A stretch of DNA of 9,545 bases from an uncultured bacterium (GTDB lineage: Bacteria > UBA4055), in NCBI GenBank assembly GCA_937873545.1, contig CALMWI010000363.1, positions 1-9,545 on the forward strand, written 5' to 3'. Below the pieces are notes generated by a model that had not been told where the DNA came from, did not search any database, and saw only the letters and a program-made list of their open reading frames with translations. A program made the translations under genes and the position numbers. Shown here piece by piece: positions 1-7,228 of the stretch. The stretch's first letter is position 1; every line of letters begins with the position of its first letter.

Positions 1-100
1 GTCCGTACGCTCGGGTCTCAGGCTCATTATACCCAGGATCCCGCGCAGAGAACAGAGAAGTTAAGAGCAAAAATAAAAAAAATATTAATTTTCTATTCAT
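1..100 (-). CDS. N-terminus of a secreted or envelope protein, truncated by window edge
   Basis: This reading frame starts at ATG (100-98) and stays open for 33 codons to the window edge. The first residues are MNRKLIFFLFLLLTSLFSA, followed by RDPGYNEPETRAYG. That is a textbook Sec signal peptide: a basic start (N-R-K), about 13 hydrophobic residues, then a small-residue cleavage region near residue 19. There is no lipobox cysteine, so it is not an obvious lipoprotein. The ATG overlaps the TGA stop of mntP as TGATG, the usual arrangement for translational coupling, and no separate SD is obvious. The mature domain lies outside the window, so no function can be given. The chance of a random open frame giving both a signal peptide and a coupled start is low, which is why I call it a gene. 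Confidence 0.66.
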   Translation of the reverse strand, partial: MNRKLIFFLFLLLTSLFSARDPGYNEPETRAYG

Positions 101-657
101 CATTTCAAAATGTCTTCAAAAAGTATTTTCAGACCTATCAGGATCAGAATTATTCCTCCGGACAGTTCGGCATACTGGCCGAGTTTTCTCCCAGCTTTTT
201 TGCCTATGTTCACTCCGATAAGCGAAATGATAAATGTTATAGATGCAATAAATACAGCAGGGAAAACAATTTCATTGCCGAGCATCAGAATGCTGAGTCC
301 GGCGGCCATTGCGTCAATGCTGGTGGCAAAAGCCATCACGAAAAGAGGACCTGTTCCGAAATAGCTGAAAGTTTTACAATCTTCCGTCTTTCTGCTCTCG
401 ACGATCATTTTTATTCCGATAAAAGCAAGAAGGCCCATGGCGATCCAATGGTCGAACGAACAGATGTAGTCAAGGAAAAGAAATCCGGCGAACCATCCTG
501 CGACGGGCATAAATCCCTGAAATATACCGAAGAAGGCCGAGATCTTGAACTTATCCGAAACCCTCACGCCGGGCGTGCATATTCCGGCCGCTATCGAAAC
601 CGCGAAAGCGTCGGCAGACAGCGCCAGGCCAAGAAGAAATATTTCAGCTAAGCTCAT
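100..657 (-). CDS. mntP: MntP-type manganese efflux pump
   Basis: This 185-residue inner-membrane protein is essentially the full length of the MntP (YebN, former DUF204) family, which exports Mn(II) when it is in excess. The family's two internally related halves are visible. The first has the ALSADAFAVSIAAG motif in helix 1 (D16), and the second has ATSIDAMAAG (D115). The acidic residues in these motifs are known to be needed for Mn export. The FGxFQGxMPxxGW signature is at residues 43-55, and about six hydrophobic helices can be traced. The start lies one base after the stop of the rRNA methyltransferase gene, with an AAGGA-type SD inside that gene's last codons. Many mntP genes sit behind a yybP-ykoY Mn riboswitch, but there is no room for one here, so expression must follow the operon. 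The downstream secreted-protein gene overlaps its stop. Confidence 0.93.
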   Translation of the reverse strand: MSLAEIFLLGLALSADAFAVSIAAGICTPGVRVSDKFKISAFFGIFQGFMPVAGWFAGFLFLDYICSFDHWIAMGLLAFIGIKMIVESRKTEDCKTFSYFGTGPLFVMAFATSIDAMAAGLSILMLGNEIVFPAVFIASITFIISLIGVNIGKKAGRKLGQYAELSGGIILILIGLKILFEDILK

Positions 658-658
658 T

Positions 659-1915
659 TTATTTCCTTTTTAGAATTACAAGCGACTCGATTTGTACAGT
701 GTTCGGGAACATATCATACCCGGTTATCTCTGATACCATATAATTTTTCAGATATCCGATATCCCTTTTCTGAGTATCAGGCTCACAGGAAAGATAGATA
801 AAAATATCTGCGTACGAATTGTCTATAGCTTCAAGGGTTTTCGAATCCATACCCTTTCTCGGCGGGTCGGCAATAATTATGTTATAACGGCCGGATATTA
901 TCCTGCTGACCGCTTCCGGAATATCGGCAATAATGAACTGCGAAGCGTCATTTTTTTCAGAATACATAAAAGAAGCGGGGTTCAGTTCTATGCAGGTTCT
1001 TTTAATACCTGAGATGTCTGAGAGCACGCCGCATCCCGAATAAAGATCCAGAACCTCAGGTTCTGTGTATGAGCCGATTACTTCCCTGATCTTTTTCAGA
1101 ATTTTATTCAGTGTGAAGATATTAGCCTGAAAGAAAGACTGCGGTGAAACCTTATAGATTCCGTTATCAGTTTTCAGCACGGCGAACTCCGTTCCTGTTA
1201 CGAAAACAGGATCTTTGACAAGCACGGAATTTGTTCCTGAGCCGATAGAATAGAATGTTGAAGTAATGTTAAGGTCTGATTCCGACAGGTCTTTAAGAGC
1301 CTGAATGATGTCATCGTCAACCGAACTAATGATCAGACCTGCCTGAAATCCTTCCGAGTCTCCCCTTATGAAAAGCTGCGCGGTTTTGCCGTCGGGGTCA
1401 TTTAGCTTAAGAAGCTCTTTTGTTTTCGCAATTATCCTGTTCATTGTTTCAGGTATGACCGGACAGTCATTAAGCCAGTCCGTTACTTCGTGGCTGTTCC
1501 TTCTGTAAGTACCGATATGAAGTTTACCTTCGATCCTTATGACAGGCAGTATTATTTTATTGCGGTAATGCGTCTGCTCTGAAGGTTCAACAGCCACATG
1601 CGATCCGAAGATTTCGGAAATGAAAGAACTTTTTATTTCAAGCTGATGATCGTACTTTACGCAAAGAAGTTCACAAGCCCCGCATGAATTGTTCCGACAG
1701 ACGGAAGAAGTTCTTTTTTCACTTGCTTTCGTGATCTCGAAGACCTTTGCGAAATTCACATTTTTTCCAGGCTTTACGATCTTCACATCGGCGGTTTCTC
1801 CGGGAAGAAGTCCGTTCACTATGATCTTTGAATTTTCTTTAAATGCTACCGCTTCACCTGAACGGTTCAGATGTTCAACGGCAATATTTACTATTTCATT
1901 TTTTCTTAATGTCAT
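659..1915 (-). CDS. rlmD: 23S rRNA (uracil-C5) methyltransferase, RlmD/RlmCD type
   Basis: This 418-residue enzyme of the TrmA/RlmD family would use SAM to make 5-methyluridine in 23S rRNA. Domains in order are an N-terminal TRAM RNA-binding domain (about 1-62), a 4Fe-4S site, a central RNA-binding region and a C-terminal Rossmann methyltransferase domain (about 255-418). Probable cluster ligands are C73, C78, C81 and C151, spaced CX4CX2C rather than the CX5CX2C I recall for E. coli RlmD. Catalytic features are SPQSFFQAN (257-265), the SAM loop DLYSGCG (290-296), DPPRKG (350-355), the nucleophile C377 in SCEPDTQKRD, and the base E410. The Fe-S site separates it from TrmA. The region between E310 and D350 is about eight residues shorter than in E. 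coli RlmD. It starts one base after the tamB stop, with GAGGT just upstream. The exact target uridine (1939, 747 or both) cannot be read from sequence. Confidence 0.88.
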   Translation of the reverse strand: MTLRKNEIVNIAVEHLNRSGEAVAFKENSKIIVNGLLPGETADVKIVKPGKNVNFAKVFEITKASEKRTSSVCRNNSCGACELLCVKYDHQLEIKSSFISEIFGSHVAVEPSEQTHYRNKIILPVIRIEGKLHIGTYRRNSHEVTDWLNDCPVIPETMNRIIAKTKELLKLNDPDGKTAQLFIRGDSEGFQAGLIISSVDDDIIQALKDLSESDLNITSTFYSIGSGTNSVLVKDPVFVTGTEFAVLKTDNGIYKVSPQSFFQANIFTLNKILKKIREVIGSYTEPEVLDLYSGCGVLSDISGIKRTCIELNPASFMYSEKNDASQFIIADIPEAVSRIISGRYNIIIADPPRKGMDSKTLEAIDNSYADIFIYLSCEPDTQKRDIGYLKNYMVSEITGYDMFPNTVQIESLVILKRK

Positions 1916-1916
1916 T

Positions 1917-4900
1917 CTACCTCATTTTCAAAAAAGCGTTTTTTAAGTAATAGTAAGGTTCTGAAATATTCATGAACCTGTATCTGTAAGTCAGAGCAAC
2001 ATTGTAGCCGTACTCATCTCTGATAGAATCATACTGGTATCCGGCTGATGAAAACAGATAGTTGTTCAGCCTGTAATCGAGACTTAAGCTGTTTTTGTAA
2101 CCATAATCTCTTTCCGTTATCTCCGTGTACTCTTCTGACCCGATGTATTTTGAATTCCATGTCAGAGCTAATTCATCGGTCAGAAATTTTGATATGTAGA
2201 ATTCACTTCCCACAAAATATTCTGCATAATTTTCCGGTACCTCAAGCACACCGAGCTCCGCATTCATAAAATTTCCGCTGATCGCCGGCCGTAAAGACAC
2301 CTGTGCGCCAAGAAATCTTCCCAGGGCTGTCTCGATAGGTGAAAGTATAGGACTGAGAACTTTTGTGTCAACAGCTTCAACAAAAAGCTGCTGCGCAGTC
2401 CCTTTCGTATCAATCTCGAATATTTTTTCATCGTTATCGAACCATGGATTTCCGTATTCGTCGGTCAGGATCACTGCAAGTTCGCTGATCCTCGCTCCCT
2501 CAGAATCTATCACCTGTCCGTCCTCTTTGGTCACAGCTTTCAGATAGACATTTTCATAGACTGAAAACCCTGTGGAATCTATTTTTGTTTTAATAGTAGT
2601 TACGGCTGAAGCCCTGAGATATGGATCCGTGAAACCTTGATTATTTTTGCTTCCGTCGAACATGATCGAAACGTTATCGACCTTAAATGAAAATGCCGAA
2701 TAGTTACAGGTTCCGTTCCTGCCGGATATATCGCCCATGATCTCTAATTCTTTCGGTTTTTTAACCGGCCCTTTAATTGTCAGCCCCTTGTTTGCAGGAG
2801 ATATTGCGATATTGACATTGCTCAGTTCATTATCAAGCTGCGAGAAAGATCTTACGAACCTGTCCCAAAGTGATTTTTCTTCAGAATCCAGATTGAAAAA
2901 ATAAGTGTTTCCCGCTGCAGGTATAACTTCAATGTCAAGTATCAGATTTGAAAATATACCTGGCTCACGATCCCTGTTCTCAGCATTCCTTGCTTCAGGA
3001 AAAATAAATGGATATGTAATCCTCGTGTTCCGCAAGAACACTTTTCCGTCAAGAACCAGACCTCCGTTCCTTTTGTATATTCTGAATTTATTATCGTTCT
3101 TACCCTTCAGGACGAAATTTCCGAAATCCTTTGGCAGCATCATGTTAAAAACATGGTAATCGATACCATCCGAGCTGAATTTCAAAGCGAGATGGCCAAG
3201 ATTGAAGCCGCCCGGAAGGATTATGTCGCCGTAATCGGGGTTGTTCCTTGAGTTCTCTAAGGTTATTGTTCCTTCAGTATAGGCGGAACGCATTTTAAAT
3301 TTGATTATGTCTATGTTTAGATTCTCATCGAGAAATATTTTTGAACGGATATTTTCAAACCCGTCATATGAACCTTTGGGTAAGAATTTACCGTCAAGGA
3401 TATAAAGTTCAGCCTGCTTTAACCTGGGCTTCCTGAATTTTCCTTCGATTGTGAACTTTCCTTCGCATTCTGAAGAGCCTTTTGAGATAAGTTTAGTTTT
3501 TTTATCTGCGTAGCCTATAAAATCGCCGAAAAATTCGCCTGTCAGGTACATTTCAGATTCGGGATCGTAAGGGATGAACCCTTCGGCATTCAGGTTCAGA
3601 TATTTTCCCCCGTCGAGGTGAAGTTTCTTTATCATCACTCCTGAGCTATCCAGCTCGGATGTAAGGAATTCAAACCTGTTTATCCGATCTCCGTTCACTG
3701 CGCCGTTCACAAGTACGATATCCGAGTTCCTGATACGCATATCACTGGTTTTTCCTGTCAGATCTATCTTGTAATCAATGTCTCCGGTAAATTTTATGCC
3801 CGAAAAAAAAGCATTAAAGTAATCGGCGCTTATACTTCCGTAAGCAGACAGGTCAACTGTCTTGAAATCTCTAACGGTTCCGGACAAGGTAACGATCTTA
3901 TTCAGGCCCTCATAGACAAAGACCTTCTCGATCCTGAGTTTTTTGTTTTCGAGATGAACTTCCGCTTCTCCGGATATGACGAGGCTGTCTTTTTCTGCAT
4001 CGTAGTATTTAAGAATGTTCTCGTTAATATAGAGGTCTATGTAGGGTGCGGAGATATTTCCCTTAAGTTTGAGAACAAGGTCGGTATTCGTGATCAGGCC
4101 TTTTATTCCGAAGAATTTTCCGAGGTCCATATTCTGGCTTTCAAGCTCTCCCGAGATAGCCTTGTCTTTAAGATTAAGTACCGCTTTTCCCGCGATCTCT
4201 TTTGAATCGAAAAATATGTCCGATACCGAAATGCTGTCGCCGGTCTTTCTGAACCTGAAATTTGCGGGACGGCTTAGTATATTGTTCTGACGCGGCATCC
4301 AGTTGACAAACGACTCAAGAGTATCTTTTTCCAGGTCGAATCTTGCATCAAGCTGGCCGTAAAACAGAGAATTTCTATTGTCCGAGCCTGTTCTTAAAGC
4401 TACATATTTGTCGCTTCCTTTAAGTTCGAAATATAAGCTGTCCTCTTTCTCCAGAAGCTCATGCCCGAACAGTATCCTGTAGAATGCCATCATGTCTTTT
4501 CCTTTCAGGCTGTATGTATTATCAGTCATATTATACAGTCCGTCAATGACAGGTTTATGGCGCGGGTCGGATACGGTACAGGCCAGTAGTCCGTTTTTTA
4601 TATTCAGGCCGCAGTACATAGTTCCAGCCATGCCTATGCTTTTAAAATCATAAGCGGTCAGTTCTGCTTTTACCGAGGGAAGTTCGCCGATCAGACCTGA
4701 TGCTGTTCCTTCTATAATTGTGGACTGATCTTTCAGATAATCGGAATTTATAACGGAAAAATTTGAAAAGAGCGCACCTGTGCTTTTAAAATCCAGCCTG
4801 TATCCGGGCTTTTCAGAATAGACATTTGAGAGTTTACCGGAAGCAGAGAGTATGTTATTCATCGCAGTAAGTGTACCTTTTTTGAGTGTTATTTCTTCAT

Positions 4901-6098
4901 GGGCGTAATATCCCTCGAGATCAATATCTCTAACGATGTTGTTTTTATAGGCGAGAGAGCTGACATTGATGCTGTAATTGACAGTCGGGTCCTTAAAGTC
5001 GCCGGTAATATGCAGAGCAAGGGAATTGTCATCGCCGATCAGGATATTCTCATAAAAATCTTTATCGAGCCGGGCCATATTAAGAGCCCTTTTTATCTCA
5101 GTACCGTTTATATTTTCAATATCAAAGAAAATATCGCCTCCGGGATAGAGAATTGTGAATATTTTTCCTTTACCGGTGTAGGGTATCCCGTTAAGTTTTC
5201 CGTTTATTCTGTTTACGATCACCATGCCGTTGTAATAAGACATATCGAAATCAGTTCCGGAGAGGAAAACTTTACCGCCGAAGTCAGCATCCATATCCGA
5301 CAATCTGAACTGCCCGGTAAGGTTAAGCTGATGATCGCCGGTTTTATTAATCTCAAGTTTTGCTCCGCCGGAGTAATTGCCTTTTCTGATCTCATAAATA
5401 CCGAAAGGAGATTTAAAATCATCTAACTTACCGCTATCGAAATTCAGGTCGATGTCGGCTGTGTAATCTGTGTTGTTTAGAAATCCCTTTAGAAAAATAT
5501 TTTCTTCTTCAGAATTTATGAATCTGCCGTCGAGACCGAAAGTGATATCGCCGGCTTCGGTATATTGAGCCGAACCTCGCATTCCCGAGATCACTTCCAT
5601 GTTAAGCTCGGGAGAGTATATAAGATTCATGTCGGATATGGAGATCGCTTTAATGAAGTCGTATTCTTTCAGGAATGACGAGACCGTTTTAAAATCCTCG
5701 AACCGGAATTCCCAGGGTTTATCGGGTTTAAGTTTCACATCAGGGTCAATGATAATATCGCAGCCTCTTATATCAACATTTTCAGCTTCGAAGAACCACC
5801 CTTTCAGCTTTATCAGATTGAAAAATGATCCTGAGAGATAAAAATCGATTTCAAGCCTTTCGATGATTATTTTCGTGTTGTCTTTTTCATAGAGTATATT
5901 TCTGAATTTTAGTCTTGTGAGAGAAAGATTTATATCTTCTATATCGAAATTATCAGATTTTAAAAGAGGACTTATCTTTTCTATTATGTTCTTTCTGATT
6001 ATGGGGGAGATAACGGCTTTCTGAACGAAATTATATGCGGCGTAGAATATAATGACTGAAAGGACTGAGTAATAAAGTATTCTGTTTCGAATCTTCAA
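1917..6098 (-). CDS. tamB: TamB-like (DUF490/AsmA-type) envelope bridge protein
   Basis: This 1393-residue protein has a single N-terminal membrane anchor (about residues 7-25, LYYSVLSVIIFYAAYNFV), then more than 1300 residues of amphipathic beta-strand-like sequence. That matches TamB/AsmA-like proteins, which form a hydrophobic groove across the periplasm for lipid transport or outer-membrane assembly. The TamB (DUF490) domain fills about 1020-1383. It includes the stretch near 1115-1160 (GTCNYSAFSF, then MFDGS and DPYLRASA) that resembles the family's conserved core, and a final strand pair LDYRLNNYLF / NVALTYRYRF. E. coli TamB ends at the equivalent F, while this protein runs about 18 residues further. 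The start is TTG: an in-frame TAA lies close upstream, GGAG sits 7 bases before the TTG, and later ATGs would remove the anchor. No TamA/BamA-like partner is visible in the window. Repeat-like strands are too diverged to delimit by eye. Confidence 0.87.
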   Translation of the reverse strand: MKIRNRILYYSVLSVIIFYAAYNFVQKAVISPIIRKNIIEKISPLLKSDNFDIEDINLSLTRLKFRNILYEKDNTKIIIERLEIDFYLSGSFFNLIKLKGWFFEAENVDIRGCDIIIDPDVKLKPDKPWEFRFEDFKTVSSFLKEYDFIKAISISDMNLIYSPELNMEVISGMRGSAQYTEAGDITFGLDGRFINSEEENIFLKGFLNNTDYTADIDLNFDSGKLDDFKSPFGIYEIRKGNYSGGAKLEINKTGDHQLNLTGQFRLSDMDADFGGKVFLSGTDFDMSYYNGMVIVNRINGKLNGIPYTGKGKIFTILYPGGDIFFDIENINGTEIKRALNMARLDKDFYENILIGDDNSLALHITGDFKDPTVNYSINVSSLAYKNNIVRDIDLEGYYAHEEITLKKGTLTAMNNILSASGKLSNVYSEKPGYRLDFKSTGALFSNFSVINSDYLKDQSTIIEGTASGLIGELPSVKAELTAYDFKSIGMAGTMYCGLNIKNGLLACTVSDPRHKPVIDGLYNMTDNTYSLKGKDMMAFYRILFGHELLEKEDSLYFELKGSDKYVALRTGSDNRNSLFYGQLDARFDLEKDTLESFVNWMPRQNNILSRPANFRFRKTGDSISVSDIFFDSKEIAGKAVLNLKDKAISGELESQNMDLGKFFGIKGLITNTDLVLKLKGNISAPYIDLYINENILKYYDAEKDSLVISGEAEVHLENKKLRIEKVFVYEGLNKIVTLSGTVRDFKTVDLSAYGSISADYFNAFFSGIKFTGDIDYKIDLTGKTSDMRIRNSDIVLVNGAVNGDRINRFEFLTSELDSSGVMIKKLHLDGGKYLNLNAEGFIPYDPESEMYLTGEFFGDFIGYADKKTKLISKGSSECEGKFTIEGKFRKPRLKQAELYILDGKFLPKGSYDGFENIRSKIFLDENLNIDIIKFKMRSAYTEGTITLENSRNNPDYGDIILPGGFNLGHLALKFSSDGIDYHVFNMMLPKDFGNFVLKGKNDNKFRIYKRNGGLVLDGKVFLRNTRITYPFIFPEARNAENRDREPGIFSNLILDIEVIPAAGNTYFFNLDSEEKSLWDRFVRSFSQLDNELSNVNIAISPANKGLTIKGPVKKPKELEIMGDISGRNGTCNYSAFSFKVDNVSIMFDGSKNNQGFTDPYLRASAVTTIKTKIDSTGFSVYENVYLKAVTKEDGQVIDSEGARISELAVILTDEYGNPWFDNDEKIFEIDTKGTAQQLFVEAVDTKVLSPILSPIETALGRFLGAQVSLRPAISGNFMNAELGVLEVPENYAEYFVGSEFYISKFLTDELALTWNSKYIGSEEYTEITERDYGYKNSLSLDYRLNNYLFSSAGYQYDSIRDEYGYNVALTYRYRFMNISEPYYYLKNAFLKMR

Positions 6099-6108
6099 GA
6101 GCCGGCTC
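6099..6108. repeat. 10-bp perfect palindrome between tamB SD and start
   Basis: GAGCCGGCTC reads the same on both strands and lies immediately next to the tamB TTG start, overlapping the GGAG SD (minus strand, 6109-6106). It could fold only as a very tight RNA structure, or act as a DNA or RNA dimerisation or binding site. Chance is also possible. Confidence 0.4.
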
Positions 6109-6148
6109 CGAAGTTTTTAACGATAGCTCATTATGCCGTTAGTTCGGA
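6107..6148 (-). promoter_or_regulatory. Imperfect hairpin in prfA-tamB spacer, covers tamB SD
   Basis: The 62-base prfA-tamB spacer holds two nested stems. The outer stem is TCCGAA/TTCGGA (6148-6143 with 6112-6107) and the inner stem is TAACG/CGTTA (6141-6137 with 6122-6118). They are separated by a 1/5-base internal loop and close a 14-base loop. There is no T-run after the stem on the minus strand, so it is not an intrinsic terminator. The 3' arm includes part of the GGAG that serves the TTG start of tamB, so folding could lower tamB translation or shape the mRNA between prfA and tamB. This is read by eye, and its stability is not calculated. Confidence 0.4.
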
Positions 6149-6160
6149 AGCATTACGATC

Positions 6161-7225
6161 TTATACTCCGCTTTTTAACTTTTCAGCCTTATCTTCCATG
6201 ATCAGTGCTTCAATTATGTCGCTGATATTGCCGTCCATGATCGAATCGAGTTTGTAAAGGGTCAGACCTATGCGGTGATCTGTCATTCTGCCCTGCGGAA
6301 AATTATATGTTCGGATCTTTGCGCTTCTGTCTCCCGATCCCACCTGAAGTTTTCTTTCCTGGGATTCCTTATCGCTGGCTTTCTGATGTTCCATTTCCTG
6401 GAGCCTTGAAACAAGGATCTTCATAGCGGAATGTTTGTTTTTTAACTGCGAGCGTTCGTTCTGGCATGTTACGACAAGATTGGTCGGCAGGTGTGTAATC
6501 CTGATAGCCGAGTCGGTTTTATTAACATGCTGTCCGCCTGCGCCGGACGAACGATAAGTATCTATTTTAAGATCATTCGGATCAATCTCGACTTCTTCAA
6601 CTTCGGTTATCGGAAGAATCGCAACAGAGGCTGCTGAAGTGTGCACTCTTCCCTGAGTTTCAGTCTCCGGGACCCTCTGGACCCTGTGGACTCCCGATTC
6701 GAATTTTAATTTTCCGTAAACCTCATCTCCGGACACTTCGACTATGACCTCTTTTATGACGTTTGGTCCGGTCTCGTTATAATCGACAGTGTTGAAAGTC
6801 CAGCCCATTTTCTCGGCGTATCTCTGATACATCCTGTAGAGCTCGCCTGCGAAAAGTCCGGCTTCATCCCCGCCGGTTCCCGCTCTGATCTCGAGATAAA
6901 TGTTCTTATCGTCGTTGGGATCTTTAGGAACCAAAAGCAGTTTGATTTCTTCTAAAAGTTTTTCCTGCACAGGCGACAGCTCCTCGATCTCGTTTTTTGC
7001 CATTTCAGCAAGGTCCTTATCGCCGCCGTTTAGAAGTTCTTTTGCCTGTCTGATGTTGTCGTCTATGTTTAACAGTTCAGTGAATTTGTTGACTATCGGT
7101 TCAAGTTTAGCCCGTTCTTTTCCGATAGAGATCATTTTATCCCTGTCCTTGTGGATCTCAGGGTCAGCGAGTCTCTCAGTAAGACTGTCGAACTTTTCCC
7201 GAATGCTTTTAAGTTTTTCGTACAT
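6161..7225 (-). CDS. prfA: Peptide chain release factor 1 (RF1)
   Basis: This 354-residue cytoplasmic factor recognises UAA and UAG in the ribosomal A site and triggers peptide release. The N-terminal helical domain spans about 1-100. The stop-codon-reading tripeptide is P186-E187-T188 in RVPETETQGR, the PxT form of RF1 rather than the SPF of RF2. The catalytic GGQ is at 230-232 in SSGAGGQHVNKTDSA, where the glutamine is the usual PrmC methylation target. The C-terminal block includes GSGDRSAKIRTYNFPQGR (296-313) and DHRIG (316-320). Length and motifs are normal. The ATG lies 3 bases after the stop of the amidohydrolase gene and has no convincing SD, so translation probably depends on coupling. 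prmC, a frequent neighbour of prfA, is not in the window. Confidence 0.98.
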   Translation of the reverse strand: MYEKLKSIREKFDSLTERLADPEIHKDRDKMISIGKERAKLEPIVNKFTELLNIDDNIRQAKELLNGGDKDLAEMAKNEIEELSPVQEKLLEEIKLLLVPKDPNDDKNIYLEIRAGTGGDEAGLFAGELYRMYQRYAEKMGWTFNTVDYNETGPNVIKEVIVEVSGDEVYGKLKFESGVHRVQRVPETETQGRVHTSAASVAILPITEVEEVEIDPNDLKIDTYRSSGAGGQHVNKTDSAIRITHLPTNLVVTCQNERSQLKNKHSAMKILVSRLQEMEHQKASDKESQERKLQVGSGDRSAKIRTYNFPQGRMTDHRIGLTLYKLDSIMDGNISDIIEALIMEDKAEKLKSGV

Positions 7226-7228
7226 ATG

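Noticed and set aside
4899..5426. 175-codon open frame on the plus strand
   Set aside because: It lies entirely inside tamB on the opposite strand, has no SD or family motif, and its residue pattern is what the complement of beta-strand-rich coding DNA gives.
6107..6148. Possible intrinsic terminator between prfA and tamB
   Set aside because: The stem is short and interrupted and no T run follows on the minus strand, so I keep it only as a candidate structure.
6645..6675. PET instead of PAT in the RF1 codon-reading motif
   Set aside because: RF1 is defined by PxT, and a glutamate at the middle position is a normal variant in bacteria, so no altered codon use is implied.
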